From NCBI RefSeq assembly GCF_014647855.1, contig NZ_BMPZ01000001.1, forward strand, positions 62,001-126,000: a DNA stretch of 64,000 bases, in the 5' to 3' direction. Numbering within the stretch: the stretch's first letter is position 1; the number at the start of each line of letters is the position of its first letter. The translations under genes were made by a program, and so were the position numbers. The notes under the pieces are model-generated. The model saw nothing but the letters and a program-made list of their open reading frames with translations, was not told the DNA's origin and made no database searches. Positions 48,326 through 57,806 of this stretch are shown here, in pieces. Source of the DNA: Shewanella gelidii (GTDB taxonomy: Bacteria; Pseudomonadota; Gammaproteobacteria; Enterobacterales; Shewanellaceae).

Positions 48326-49307
48326 CTTGGTCACCTTGATGACGAGCGGGTTCTGGATCGACAGTCGGCTCTAGGCTCACTTGAACGGAGGGCTCAGCAC
48401 GCTGATCAATGATGGCTTGTTCAGTCTCGGATGGCCCGACTTGTGGATTTTGTATATCGGACTTTGATGCTGCAGAAGGCTGTGACTGTTCAAGCGCCTT
48501 TTCTTGCTGCTGGATTTGGCTTTCTAATTGAGATTGTTGCTGTGCAACTTGCTCAAAAATACTGCGCATTCTTGTTTCTAAAGTCACGTCAACGCGTGAT
48601 CTCTGACTATCAACAATACAGTCCCCTTGTGACAAACTTGGATCCAGCTCTATCTTCCATAGGTTACGTTGTAATTGCTCTTCACTATATAGTTCCTCAA
48701 CGAGTTGCGCGTCCTGAGGATGCAGCCGAATAGTCACTTGCTGCTCTTTGATAGGAAGAGAGTCAACTCCCTGACGAAGCGCTGCTAAAATATGCTCCGG
48801 ACTCGTTTTAAGTTCATGTCCAATCACGGCACGACTTAATCCTGACACCAAGTTCAGCAGCTCCAACTCAATTTGACTATCGAGTATGGCAAGGGGTTGC
48901 TGAAACTGTTCGATGAGTTGGCTGAGTTGTTCCAACTGAGTTTGAGCCTCGGCAATGCCTTGCTCATAGCCTTGCTGCTGCCCTTGCTCTAGCCCTTGAA
49001 GGTGACCTTGCTCTAGCCCTTCCAAGCGCCCTTTTTCGAGACCGTTTTGATAACCTTCTTGCTGACCTTGTTCAAAGCCTTCGGCTTCTGCTTGCGCTCG
49101 AATATCTTCTATTTGCGCCATTGTTGGTGGCAAAACAGATTCTTGTTCTTGCTTTTCCACCTCTGGGTGATTGGCTTTTTTCCCAAAAAGATTCGCTGGA
49201 GATTCAATGGCGTCCTGAGTCACATCAGGCAATTGCCAATGTGCGAAACTAACATCGGCTTCAAATGCTTCGGTTGAGTGCTCTTGTTGGGGGGCTTTTG
49301 TGCTCAT
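48294..49307 (-). CDS. fliH: FliH, regulator of the export ATPase
   Basis: A 337-residue protein. Acidic N-terminus with HWQLPDV (C-ring docking type), an unbroken glycine-every-fourth-residue helix (Gly77 to Gly117, eleven glycines), then a FliH/V-ATPase-E domain ([54 protein letters not shown]) and an extra Gln/Pro/Glu-rich C-terminal tail of about 65 residues not usual in FliH. It recruits FliI to the C ring. Confidence 0.93.
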   Translation of the reverse strand: MSTKAPQQEHSTEAFEADVSFAHWQLPDVTQDAIESPANLFGKKANHPEVEKQEQESVLPPTMAQIEDIRAQAEAEGFEQGQQEGYQNGLEKGRLEGLEQGHLQGLEQGQQQGYEQGIAEAQTQLEQLSQLIEQFQQPLAILDSQIELELLNLVSGLSRAVIGHELKTSPEHILAALRQGVDSLPIKEQQVTIRLHPQDAQLVEELYSEEQLQRNLWKIELDPSLSQGDCIVDSQRSRVDVTLETRMRSIFEQVAQQQSQLESQIQQQEKALEQSQPSAASKSDIQNPQVGPSETEQAIIDQRAEPSVQVSLEPTVDPEPARHQGDQDAESPTPTTD

Positions 49308-49309
49308 AA

Positions 49310-50356
49310 TTATAAGAACTCGTCTCCACCGCCACCACTTAACATAATTTCTCCACTATCACTTAAGCGACGAGCAATAGACAGGATCTCTTTTTGTGCG
49401 ACTTCAACTTCACTAATTCGGATTGGCCCCATTGCTTCTAGGTCATCAGCTAATAACTCTGCGGCACGTTTAGACATATTGCCCAGAATCTTATCCTTCA
49501 ATGCATCATCTGCACCTTTAAGCGCCTTCATCAATACTTCTTGCTGGATTTCTCGAAGTAGCGCTTGGATGCCGCGATCATCAACGTCAATTAAGTTTTC
49601 AAATACAAACATCATATCTTGAATTTGCTGCGCCATCTCTTCATCCGATTCGCGCATGGTCTCCATCAACTGCCCTTCAACACCAGTATCTAGGTAGTTC
49701 ATGATATTTGCTGCCGCCTTCATACCGCCCATCTTCGCAGCCTGTGCGCCACCTTGACCAGCAAACTGTTTCTCCATGATATCGTTCAACTCTTGTAGAG
49801 CTGCAGGTTGCACCTCTTCTAAGTTGGCGATTCGCATCATCAAGTCAAGCCGCGTATTTTCAGGGAACTGCCCAAAAATTTCAGCAGCTTGATCCGGTTC
49901 CAAATAAGACAATACAATGGTTTGGATTTGAGGATGTTCGTTTTGAATAATCGTTGCCACTTGGCGGGCATCCATCCATTTCAATGACTCCAAACCTTTG
50001 GCGCCACTTCCCATAATAATCTGTTCAATTAAATTACCGGCTTTATCTTCACCAAGTGCAGCGGTTAACGCTTTACGGACGAACTCTTCACTATTAAAAC
50101 CAATCGATGAATATTTCTGAATATCATCAAGAAACAGCTTATGTACACCGATCACTTTCTCCTGGCCAAAATCTTCAAGAGACGCCATCGACATCCCCAC
50201 TTTTTGAACCTGTTTAGGCTCTAAGTGTTTTAAGATGGATGCAGCATCGGCTTCGCTCAAACTTAAGAGCAAGATCGCTGTCTTTTCAATGCCGGTTAAT
50301 GAGTCAACATCAAAGTTTGCTGAACCAGCTTTGTTCTCGCCATTATTGTCCGTCAT
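49310..50356 (-). CDS. fliG: FliG, motor torque and switch protein
   Basis: A 348-residue, three-domain helical protein with LTGIEKTAILLLSLSEADAA (FliF-binding), the EHPQ region (IIQNEHPQIQTIVLSYLEPD), the MFxF hinge (DMMFVFENLIDVDD) and torque helix with charged residues (LADDLEAMGPIRISEVE). It connects the MS ring to stators. It overlaps the fliF end by 14 bases. Confidence 0.97.
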   Translation of the reverse strand: MTDNNGENKAGSANFDVDSLTGIEKTAILLLSLSEADAASILKHLEPKQVQKVGMSMASLEDFGQEKVIGVHKLFLDDIQKYSSIGFNSEEFVRKALTAALGEDKAGNLIEQIIMGSGAKGLESLKWMDARQVATIIQNEHPQIQTIVLSYLEPDQAAEIFGQFPENTRLDLMMRIANLEEVQPAALQELNDIMEKQFAGQGGAQAAKMGGMKAAANIMNYLDTGVEGQLMETMRESDEEMAQQIQDMMFVFENLIDVDDRGIQALLREIQQEVLMKALKGADDALKDKILGNMSKRAAELLADDLEAMGPIRISEVEVAQKEILSIARRLSDSGEIMLSGGGGDEFL

Positions 50357-52049
50357 CTTCTTCTACCAACCAACTTTTAATAACCTGTGTGGATAATTCC
50401 GGCTCATTGGCAACGAGAGCACGAATCGCCTTAATCATATCATCGTCTTTATGTAAGTCTGGGATTGTAATCGAGCCATCGTCAGCATAACTATACTCAG
50501 CCTCAGGACGATTTAACATGCCCAGCGTATCAGCCGCATACTGGTCTTCAATTTCAGCAAGCTCTTGCCCAAGTTTAGGTTCTTCTGGCATATCGATTTT
50601 TTCAGGTGAAACTAAACGTTTCAACATAGGTCGCACGACTGTCAGAATAAGAACCAGAACAATGATTGCGCCAACGGCTAGCTTGATGGCACGCCAGAAC
50701 CAAGGCTGCTCCCATATTGGTGGTTCAGGGACAGCTTCTACCAGCTGATCCATAAACGGTACAGTAACAACCTCAAGCATATCACCGCGCTGGGTATTAA
50801 ATCCGACCGCTCCTTCTAGCAAGCGACGAATATTCGACAACTCTTGCTCTGTCCGTGGTACTCGATTGACTTGCCCCTCTTCAGTCGCTGCAGCGGTTTT
50901 AAAATCAATCGCAACGGAGACACTCACTCGACGAACAACGCCAATTTGCTGACGGGTATGACTAATCGTGGTATCGAGTTCGAAATTACGCGTCGCCTCT
51001 TTGTGGCTATTGCCTGAAACGTTTGCTTCGCTTCCTTGGCCCGTTGCGTTTTGTGGAATGTTAGATTCAGCAGGCGGCTGATTTGACAATGCACCAGGTA
51101 CACCACCATTGGTATTTCCCACGGAATTGTTTTCAACAGTCATTTCACTTCGAAGCGCTGGAATATCTGGGTTGAAGCGTTTTGCGGTTTGCTCTACCGC
51201 AGTAAAGTCCATACTCACATCAACCTGAGATGTAAAATTCTCAGGCCCAAGAATAGGCATGAGAATAGAGTCAATTTTAGTGCGATATTCGGCTTCTTTT
51301 TGCTGCACAAGCTCTAGCTCTCGACGCGCTCTGGCGGATACACCGTCTTGACTACCTGAATTCAACAAGCGTCCATTTGAATCCGTCACAGTCACTCTTG
51401 ATGGCTCTAACCCATGAACAGCTGAAGCAACAATATCAACAATTGAATCGACTTCTTCTTGCCCTAAACCACCACGACGAGCATTTATAACAACGGTAGC
51501 GCTAGGTTTCGATTTATTACGTGCAAAGACATTTTCTTTTGGTAGTGCCAAAATCACTTTGGCTCGACTAATACTTTTAAACTCTTCAATCGCACGCGCT
51601 AAGTTCAGTTCTTGGCTTTGTTTAAGTCGCGCAAGCTCCATGCGTTGACTCACACCAAACTCACTACCTTTACTCAAATAGTCTTGATTCGTTGATGCGC
51701 TATCAAGGCCTGCACGGCTCAGCATCATTTTGACATCTTGATATTTGTCTTCAGGCACTTTGAGTACATCGACATCAATTTGATAAGATATTTTGTTCTT
51801 ATCTAAAACATCAAGTACCTGAACCATTTCTTGGGTATCCATCTTACCCAAGGGTCTAAACTCAGGCTCTTGAGCCCAAAGCATGATGAACACAGCCAAA
51901 GCAAGGCAGATCGCCAAAGCAAGAATCATCGTCACTTGACGAAGCATATCTGCGCTGCCTAAGCTGCCAACGACACCGGATTTAGTCTCTTGACCCAGTC
52001 CACTATCGACTGTTGAAGGATCAGACCCTACCACCATATCTGTACTCAC
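50343..52049 (-). CDS. fliF: FliF, MS-ring protein
   Basis: A 568-residue inner-membrane protein. Membrane segments near residues 35-57 and 450-472 flank a periplasmic region with YscJ-type ring-building motifs (GLDSASTNQDYLSKGSEFG, RAIEEFKSISRAKVILALP), and the C-terminal tail (IKAIRALVANEPELSTQVIK) binds FliG. GTG start at 52049, AGGTGA six bases upstream. Confidence 0.96.
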   Translation of the reverse strand: MSTDMVVGSDPSTVDSGLGQETKSGVVGSLGSADMLRQVTMILALAICLALAVFIMLWAQEPEFRPLGKMDTQEMVQVLDVLDKNKISYQIDVDVLKVPEDKYQDVKMMLSRAGLDSASTNQDYLSKGSEFGVSQRMELARLKQSQELNLARAIEEFKSISRAKVILALPKENVFARNKSKPSATVVINARRGGLGQEEVDSIVDIVASAVHGLEPSRVTVTDSNGRLLNSGSQDGVSARARRELELVQQKEAEYRTKIDSILMPILGPENFTSQVDVSMDFTAVEQTAKRFNPDIPALRSEMTVENNSVGNTNGGVPGALSNQPPAESNIPQNATGQGSEANVSGNSHKEATRNFELDTTISHTRQQIGVVRRVSVSVAIDFKTAAATEEGQVNRVPRTEQELSNIRRLLEGAVGFNTQRGDMLEVVTVPFMDQLVEAVPEPPIWEQPWFWRAIKLAVGAIIVLVLILTVVRPMLKRLVSPEKIDMPEEPKLGQELAEIEDQYAADTLGMLNRPEAEYSYADDGSITIPDLHKDDDMIKAIRALVANEPELSTQVIKSWLVEEDDGQ

Positions 52050-52077
52050 GTGATCACCTATTTTTCAGAAAACTTCA

Positions 52078-52410
52078 TTAAACTGGCATGCTCATAATTT
52101 GCTTATAAGCATCAACCAGCTTATTACGCACTTGCACGGTTGCTTCGAATGCGACACCGGCTTTTTCTCGTGCAATCACCGTATCAGACAGTGTCACTGT
52201 CGAATCGCCCATTTCTAAGCGCGTGGCTAAATTAGCCGATGTACTCTGTAATTCGCTGACATTGCCTACAGCTTGGGCAAGTAACTGTCCAAAATCACTC
52301 CCCGTAGTGTTGTTGACTTGTTGGGTAATTCGAGGCTGGATTGCACCAGGAGTCACTTCACTTTTAAGTGACTGCATTTCTTGAAGTAAAGAATTAGCGC
52401 CGATTTGCAT
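52078..52410 (-). CDS. fliE: FliE, rod adaptor between MS ring and rod
   Basis: A 110-residue export substrate with the family C-terminal helices: SDTVIAREKAGVAFEATVQV, RNKLVDAYKQIMSMPV. It is the first gene of the fliE-F-G-H-I-J operon, 55 bases after a sigma-54 site. Confidence 0.95.
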   Translation of the reverse strand: MQIGANSLLQEMQSLKSEVTPGAIQPRITQQVNNTTGSDFGQLLAQAVGNVSELQSTSANLATRLEMGDSTVTLSDTVIAREKAGVAFEATVQVRNKLVDAYKQIMSMPV

Positions 52411-52464
52411 ACCAAGGCTCCTGTCGCCGAATAATTGACGAAAACTGTATCGATACTTTGATTC

Positions 52465-52481
52465 TGCAATTAGTTTGCCAA
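52465..52481 (-). promoter_or_regulatory. putative sigma-54 promoter of the fliE operon
   Basis: On the minus strand: TTGGCAAACTAATTGCA, with GG and GC ten bases apart and TTGGCA plus TTGCA near consensus. It is 55 bases before the fliE ATG. FlrA or FlrC would activate it. Confidence 0.78.
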
Positions 52482-52499
52482 GATGTTAGCAAATAGAAG

Positions 52500-52521
52500 A
52501 ATCGTCACCGAAGTGACGATT
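52500..52521 (-). terminator. probable terminator of flrBC
   Basis: On the minus strand: AATCGTCAC, loop TTCG, GTGACGATT, then CTTCTATTT. A stable UUCG tetraloop and a T-rich tail; it lies between flrC and the fliE promoter. Confidence 0.7.
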
Positions 52522-52581
52522 ATTGGCTCAATCTGATGTCATTTTAAGCACGCGACAATTAAAGCTGTGCCAAGGAGGGAG

Positions 52582-53934
52582 TTATGCAGGGATTTGTACA
52601 CCCATATCACGCATTTTGGCCATTTTATATCTGAGTGTTCTCGCACTAATACCAAGTTTTTCAGCAACAAGTTTTCGACTCCCTTGGCATTGCGCCAAAG
52701 TTTCCAAAATAATCACATGTTCTTGTGCTTTCAATTCATTACCAAGCCCTTCTGGCTCGTTAACTTTAGATTGCGGCGCTGATTCTGGGCTTGCAGCCAT
52801 CGCAGCTTCCTCATTATCAATAATGATATCCGTCGCCACAATTTCTTGGCCATTCGCTAAAATCAATGCACGTTGAACGACATTATCTAATTCTCGGACA
52901 TTGCCAGGCCAACGATGAGTTAACAATCGACGTATGGCACTATCATCAAGCTCTGGAATTTCAGAAATATTAGATAATTTGGCATGCCGCTGAATTAAAT
53001 GTTTTGCTAGAGGAATAATATCTGCTGGCCGTTGATTTAAAGCAGGCCAACTTAATGGAAATACATTAATTCGATAGTAAAGATCTTCTCTGAACTTCCC
53101 ATCTGCAACCACTGCTTTTAAATCTCGGTTAGACGTTGCCAAAACTCTGACATCTAGCTTAATGGTTTTACGACCACCTAAGCGTTCCACTTCGCGTTCT
53201 TGCAATACCCGCAATAGTTTCGCTTGTAACGCTAGGTCCATCTCAGAGATTTCATCAAGCAAAATCGTCCCACCTTGCGCTTGTTCAAACTTACCAGGGC
53301 AAGCTTGATAGGCTCCAGTAAATGCACCTTTTTCATAGCCAAATAAGGTTGCCTCAAGCATATTTTCTGGTATTGCTGCGCAATTAATTGCCACAAAGGG
53401 TTCTTCCACTCTAGCGCTATTTTGATGAATATAGCGTGCTAGAACTTCTTTGCCAGAGCCACTCGGCCCCAAAATCATGACAGAAGCATCTGAGCTAGCG
53501 ACCCGCTCTGCAAGTGATAACAAAGCTAAACTCTTGTCATCTGCAACTACGGGGGAATCAATATCTGCAGTCTTAGTTAAGTAACGTGAAACCTGATTGA
53601 GGAGCACTTCTGGCGCAAATGGTTTTGCCAAATAGTCGACGGCACCCAACTTAATGGCACTCACCGCACTGCCAATCGTTGCAAACGCAGTCATCAATAG
53701 CACGGGTATTTTGGGATGATGTTGTTGTAAGTAATTCAACAGCCCCATGCCACCAATACCCTCCATTTGCACATCACTAATCACCATATCAAAGTGATTT
53801 GCTTTGAGCGCCACAATTGCATCTTCTGCTGACGCAACATCAACACATTCATATTGTGCCAGTAGCAGTGTGTCCAATAACGCTTCACGTAAAGCATGGT
53901 CATCCTCAACGAGTAGTAATTTGGCTTCAGACAT
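52582..53934 (-). CDS. flrC: FlrC (FleR), sigma-54 flagellar response regulator
   Basis: A 450-residue activator. Receiver domain with Asp54 in MVISDVQM, AAA+ domain with Walker A LGPSGSGKEVLARYI, GAFTGA loop (EKGAFTGAYQACPGKFE), Walker B GGTILLDEISEMD, and a Fis-type helix-turn-helix (ETLAQCQGSRKLVAEKLGI, SARTLRYKMAKM). Phosphorylated by FlrB, it turns on class III genes. It overlaps flrB by 8 bases. Confidence 0.95.
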   Translation of the reverse strand: MSEAKLLLVEDDHALREALLDTLLLAQYECVDVASAEDAIVALKANHFDMVISDVQMEGIGGMGLLNYLQQHHPKIPVLLMTAFATIGSAVSAIKLGAVDYLAKPFAPEVLLNQVSRYLTKTADIDSPVVADDKSLALLSLAERVASSDASVMILGPSGSGKEVLARYIHQNSARVEEPFVAINCAAIPENMLEATLFGYEKGAFTGAYQACPGKFEQAQGGTILLDEISEMDLALQAKLLRVLQEREVERLGGRKTIKLDVRVLATSNRDLKAVVADGKFREDLYYRINVFPLSWPALNQRPADIIPLAKHLIQRHAKLSNISEIPELDDSAIRRLLTHRWPGNVRELDNVVQRALILANGQEIVATDIIIDNEEAAMAASPESAPQSKVNEPEGLGNELKAQEHVIILETLAQCQGSRKLVAEKLGISARTLRYKMAKMRDMGVQIPA

Positions 53935-55009
53935 ACTGCGCCTCCTTATTGACCTTGCTACCTTCTACATAATGAGCTGGAAAAGTTAGGGATATTTTGC
54001 AACCCACATCTTTAATGCAGCTTAATTTAATTTGACCACCATGGTTATGAACCACAGATTGCACAACTGCAAGCCCTAAACCAGTACCTTGTGGCTTAGT
54101 GGTATAAAATGGCTCTAGTACTTTCGCTTGTAGCTCTGGCTCAAGTCCCTTGCCATTATCAACAACATCAATGCAAACTTGCGATTGTTCCTCAAAGCAA
54201 TGCAGCGTCACTTGATCTGCACCAGCCTCGAAGCTATTCACAACAAGATTGTTAATCGCAGAACTAAGCGCCCCACTGTTTGCCATTATTGGAGATGAAC
54301 TTTGATTAATACACCTTAATTTACTTTGGTGACGCTCAGCTAACGGCTCGCAGTTCGCCATCACTGAAGAGAAGATTTCTTCTACGGCGGTGGGCTCACC
54401 CAGCGCTTCATGACGACCTTTAGCCATCAACAACATGTCATTAACTTGACCTTCAAGCTCATTCAACCGGTCCACTAGCTTGGTTTGAAACTTGTTTTTC
54501 GCTGCATCTGAAAGCTTGGAGCTCCCTAAGTTAGACGCGTATAACAATGCCGCTGAAAGTGGTGTTCTAACTTGGTGAGCGAGAGTTGCAACCATTTTCC
54601 CTAGCGCAGACAAGCGTTGTAAATGTGACAGGTTTTTTTGCAATAGGCGCGTTTCGGTTAAATCTGTTAATACGATTAACTGCCCAGGCTCAGGGCTCAG
54701 CGGCGTAATTGCAATTTTTACTCGACGCCCATTTCGAAGCGAGACTTCATGACCATCATCATCTTTAGGCGAAAACGAGCGATTGATGACATCAAGCCAA
54801 CGCATGCCTTGCAAAGGCCGCCCGAGAAGCTCCCTTGCGACAGGGTTTGCTTCGGTTACAAAGCCATCACCATTGAGAATAATAATCCCAGAAGGCATTG
54901 CCTGAAGAATATGCTCCATTCGATTCGACATATTCGCCGCCTCTCGCGCAGGTAAATCGACCTTGCTGCGGGTCGTATATGTTTCAATAGATACTGGATT
55001 GGCAGACAT
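53927..55009 (-). CDS. flrB: FlrB (FleS), flagellar sensor kinase
   Basis: A 360-residue soluble histidine kinase. PAS domain (about 30-135, NRMEHILQAMPSGIIILNGD), HisKA with phospho-acceptor in MVATLAHQVRTPLSAALLYA, and HATPase with NNLVVNSFEAGA, DNGKGLEPEL and TTKPQGTGLGLAVVQ. No membrane segment, so it reads a cytosolic cue. ATG at 55009 with GGAG five bases before; a GTG lies six bases upstream. Confidence 0.94.
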   Translation of the reverse strand: MSANPVSIETYTTRSKVDLPAREAANMSNRMEHILQAMPSGIIILNGDGFVTEANPVARELLGRPLQGMRWLDVINRSFSPKDDDGHEVSLRNGRRVKIAITPLSPEPGQLIVLTDLTETRLLQKNLSHLQRLSALGKMVATLAHQVRTPLSAALLYASNLGSSKLSDAAKNKFQTKLVDRLNELEGQVNDMLLMAKGRHEALGEPTAVEEIFSSVMANCEPLAERHQSKLRCINQSSSPIMANSGALSSAINNLVVNSFEAGADQVTLHCFEEQSQVCIDVVDNGKGLEPELQAKVLEPFYTTKPQGTGLGLAVVQSVVHNHGGQIKLSCIKDVGCKISLTFPAHYVEGSKVNKEAQYV

Positions 55010-55046
55010 GCTCACTCCGTCAAAAAATATGCTCTACAGCTGTCAC

Positions 55047-55063
55047 TGCAGTTTCCGTGCCAA
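55047..55063 (-). promoter_or_regulatory. sigma-54 promoter of flrBC
   Basis: On the minus strand: TTGGCACGGAAACTGCA. TTGGCACG is a perfect -24 element, and the spacing of GG to GC is ten bases. It is 38 bases before the flrB ATG and after the flrA terminator. FlrA is the expected activator. Confidence 0.88.
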
Positions 55064-55173
55064 AGCCCAAACCAGACAAACGCAAAGCGTTTACCTATCC
55101 TTTTACCGAGCCATTATTAACGAAATTAGGTTATCTTGAACTGTTGAGAAATTGTACTAATTTATTGAGAGAT

Positions 55174-55203
55174 ATCAAAAAGCCCAAGTTAATAACTTGG
55201 GCT
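55174..55203 (-). terminator. Rho-independent terminator after flrA
   Basis: On the minus strand: AGCCCAAGTT, three-base loop, AACTTGGGCT, then TTTTTGA. It separates flrA from flrBC. Confidence 0.9.
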
Positions 55204-55235
55204 CGGTCAAAAAAACAACAAGGATTTAGCAAAAA

Positions 55236-56669
55236 TTAATCTTTACTCATGCCGTATTTTCGCATCTTTTCGACTAATGTCGTTCTCCGGATACCAAGCA
55301 TTTCTGCTGCACGCGCAACCACACTATCTTGCTGCTCGAGGGCCTGACGGATCATGTCGACTTCAAGCTCTGCCAGTAAATCTTTCAGATTCACGCCTTC
55401 TGGTGGCAATTCTGACGGGAACTTAGACTCGGGTAATTCAATCTGTTCTTCGTCACTAAAAATAGCTGCCAATGCATCTCTTTCTAGTTGCTCCTCACTG
55501 ACCTCAACGCAATACTCCGGCACATCGATATGACGATACTTAATGGGTAAGTCATTTACATCTACTAAACCACCAGGATACAAAATCGTTAAGCGCTCGA
55601 CTAAATTAGATAGCTCTCGAACATTGCCCGACCAACTATGCTCTTTTAATGATTCTATGGCACGTTTTGTGAAGCGAACTTTTCCTCGGCCTTCATTGTA
55701 AACACGGCTAACAAGTTCTTGTAGTAATAGTGGGATATCATCTTTGCGTTGCTGTAAAGATGGCATTTCAATTGGGAAGACATTCAAGCGGTAATATAGA
55801 TCTTCTCTGAACTCGCCGGCGGAGATCATTGTCTCTAAGTCACGATGTGTTGCGGTCACAACTCGAACATTCGTCGTCAGTGTCTTGGTGCCGCCCACAC
55901 GTTCAAATACTTTTTCTTGTAACACCCGTAGCAATTTAACTTGCATTTGCAATGGCATATCACCGATTTCATCGAGAAATAAGGTGCCATTTTCTGCTAA
56001 TTCAAATCGCCCTTTTCGGCTACTAATCGCACCGGTAAAAGATCCTTTCTCATGACCAAACAGTTCACTTTCCAGCAACTCAGCGGGTATCGCACCGCAG
56101 TTAACTGGAATAAATGGACCATCACGACGATCAGAGAGATAGTGAATATTGCGAGCCACAACTTCTTTACCTGTGCCAGATTGGCCTAGCACCATCACAG
56201 TAGCATCTGAATTGGCCACTTGGCTGATGAGGTGACGAACATTGGCAATGCCTTCACTTCTGCCAACCATACTTCTAAACAGCTTGGTTTGATTTGCGCT
56301 AGTCGGTGCTTGAGGCTTCTTCGCTTGCCCAAATACTTGGCAAAAGTGCAAAAGCTCTGTGAGCTGAGGGTAATTGAGTGGTTGTTCGATAGTCCCTAAA
56401 AGGTTTGTTTCATCAAAGAGATCAAGTTCACCGAGCAATAGGAAAGGTTGCCATGCACTGGCGCGGCAAAATGATTGAAACTCGCTTAAGGGTGCACTGC
56501 CAGCAACTAATACGACTGCACGATAACGCGCATGCATTAATTTTTCGGTCAATTGTTCAGGTAAAACTAACTCGACACTTTCGCCCAGAAACTCAAAAAT
56601 GCACGATAAGCTCTTCACTCGCTCAGGCTGGTTTTCAACTAATAAAATTCGTTGGTCTGTCTGCATCAT
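55236..56669 (-). CDS. flrA: FlrA (FleQ), master sigma-54 activator of flagellar genes
   Basis: A 477-residue activator. FleQ-type N-terminal domain (1-115) without a normal receiver Asp set, AAA+ domain from about 140 with Walker A LGQSGTGKEVVARNI, the sigma-54 contact loop as GSFTGA (209-214; GAFTGA is usual), Walker B GTLFLDEIGDMP, and a Fis-type helix-turn-helix at the C-terminus (RAAEMLGIRRTTLVEKMRKYG). In Vibrio it starts the cascade. It stands alone between terminator-like hairpins. Confidence 0.95.
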   Translation of the reverse strand: MMQTDQRILLVENQPERVKSLSCIFEFLGESVELVLPEQLTEKLMHARYRAVVLVAGSAPLSEFQSFCRASAWQPFLLLGELDLFDETNLLGTIEQPLNYPQLTELLHFCQVFGQAKKPQAPTSANQTKLFRSMVGRSEGIANVRHLISQVANSDATVMVLGQSGTGKEVVARNIHYLSDRRDGPFIPVNCGAIPAELLESELFGHEKGSFTGAISSRKGRFELAENGTLFLDEIGDMPLQMQVKLLRVLQEKVFERVGGTKTLTTNVRVVTATHRDLETMISAGEFREDLYYRLNVFPIEMPSLQQRKDDIPLLLQELVSRVYNEGRGKVRFTKRAIESLKEHSWSGNVRELSNLVERLTILYPGGLVDVNDLPIKYRHIDVPEYCVEVSEEQLERDALAAIFSDEEQIELPESKFPSELPPEGVNLKDLLAELEVDMIRQALEQQDSVVARAAEMLGIRRTTLVEKMRKYGMSKD

Positions 56670-56735
56670 TCAATAAGCCATAAAGCGCTAAAATTTGTTG
56701 ATTTGCATTAAATTCATCATCATATGCATCACTAC

Positions 56736-56744
56736 ATCATAGCA
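56736..56744 (-). promoter_or_regulatory. candidate extended -10 promoter of flrA
   Basis: TGC-TATGAT on the minus strand, with the start point about 60 bases before the flrA ATG. No convincing -35; low confidence. Confidence 0.35.
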
Positions 56745-56949
56745 AACTACACGGAATAATTTGTTCCAAATCTGGTTTAAGATGAATATTGTAACATCAG
56801 CCGAGGATAAGCAAGTATATGATGGCGAATATGCCCGACAGACTTGATTTTAGTTCATTTTTAAAGCGAAAACCCTAACCAAGATGAGAAGAAACGATTA
56901 AAGTTTCACTAGAATCAGAATAAGACGCTGTTACCGATGTAAAGACACT

Positions 56950-56968
56950 AGGCGCAATATTAGCGCCT
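56950..56968 (-). terminator. possible terminator after fliS
   Basis: AGGCGC, seven-base loop, GCGCCT on the minus strand, 15 bases after the fliS stop. The following T-run is weak (GTGTCTTT), so efficiency is uncertain. Confidence 0.5.
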
Positions 56969-56983
56969 TAGCGTATACAGATT

Positions 56984-57400
56984 TTAAGCGTTTTCTAGAC
57001 CTTCAGCTGAGGTCAACTGGTGATGCTCAGCAGGTATCGCATCCCAACCCTCTTTAATCGTTCTCAATAAACCAGACACTTCATCAAGTGCTTCGGCATC
57101 ATTGTTTAAATTAGCTTCAGACAACCTACGAAGCATAAAATCATATAATGCATTTAAGTTTGAAGATATTTCCGCGCCAGCATCCATATCTAAGCTACCG
57201 TTTAATCCCGCAACAATACCAATCGCTTTACCGATTGCCTCGCCCTTCTGGGCATAGTCTTTTTGTTGTATTGAGTATTTGGCTTCAGCAATGCGACGTA
57301 AGGCACCTTCAAACATCATCTGAACTAAGCGATGCGGTGATGCCACCGCAATCTCACTCTCAAGTGAGACTTTTCGATATGATTGTAGTGACCCTCTCAT
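56984..57400 (-). CDS. fliS: FliS, flagellin export chaperone
   Basis: A 138-residue helical protein with the FliS core: YRKVSLESEIAVASPHRLVQ, MMFEGALRRIAEAKYSIQQ, GIVAGLNGSLDMDAGAEIS and LNALYDFMLRRLSEANLNND. It binds flagellin C-termini and stops premature assembly. The ATG at 57400 with AGGAAGG upstream is chosen; an earlier in-frame ATG overlaps no gene but lacks an RBS. Confidence 0.95.
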   Translation of the reverse strand: MRGSLQSYRKVSLESEIAVASPHRLVQMMFEGALRRIAEAKYSIQQKDYAQKGEAIGKAIGIVAGLNGSLDMDAGAEISSNLNALYDFMLRRLSEANLNNDAEALDEVSGLLRTIKEGWDAIPAEHHQLTSAEGLENA

Positions 57401-57410
57401 AACTACCTTC

Positions 57411-57755
57411 CTATTTATTTGCATCTACGCTTTTATAAGCATTAATTTGTCGTTGGTGTTTTTTCCCTAAGTGCAAATCTGTTTGCAGTCGGGTCATCAC
57501 CTTTTTAGCCTTCACTTTCAGGCTAAGTGTCATTTCTAGTTGCCTTTCTAGGTAGCTTGCATCAACAAACGTAGAGTCAGCAATTAGGGCATCAAGGGAA
57601 ATTTGACGCTTACTGATAAGCTCTTGCAATTTAGAGACCAACTCTTCATCTTCTTGTGCTTGTTTCAGATCATTGATTTGTTTAAAGGCGGTCTGACAAT
57701 CTAGATTAATATGATCAAGCTGCTGAACTAACTCGCGGTGCTGTTGCGATATCAT
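57411..57755 (-). CDS. FliT-like flagellar chaperone
   Basis: A 114-residue helical protein (ISQQHRELVQQLDHINLDCQ, YLERQLEMTLSLKVKAKKVM). There are no sharp motifs; the position between fliD and fliS and its size match FliT (FlaI in Vibrio), the FliD chaperone. ATG at 57755 with AGGA eight bases upstream is preferred to the ATG nine bases before, which has no room for a ribosome site. Confidence 0.6.
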   Translation of the reverse strand: MISQQHRELVQQLDHINLDCQTAFKQINDLKQAQEDEELVSKLQELISKRQISLDALIADSTFVDASYLERQLEMTLSLKVKAKKVMTRLQTDLHLGKKHQRQINAYKSVDANK

Positions 57756-57806
57756 AGGAAACATCCTGTGGTCGGATTGTGAGAAATGAGAAAACTAGGC
57801 GTACTA

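Larger units (their letters stand above)
56670..56983 (-). promoter_or_regulatory. 314-base gap before flrA
   Basis: No gene is seen. It holds a candidate extended -10 for flrA (56736-56744) and an inverted repeat (56950-56968) after fliS. No sigma-54 or sigma-28 site was found, consistent with flrA as the top of the cascade. Confidence 0.5.

Noticed and set aside
47841..48374. Plus-strand frame of 177 codons inside fliI/fliH
   Set aside because: Antisense to a conserved ATPase; no start signal and no family.
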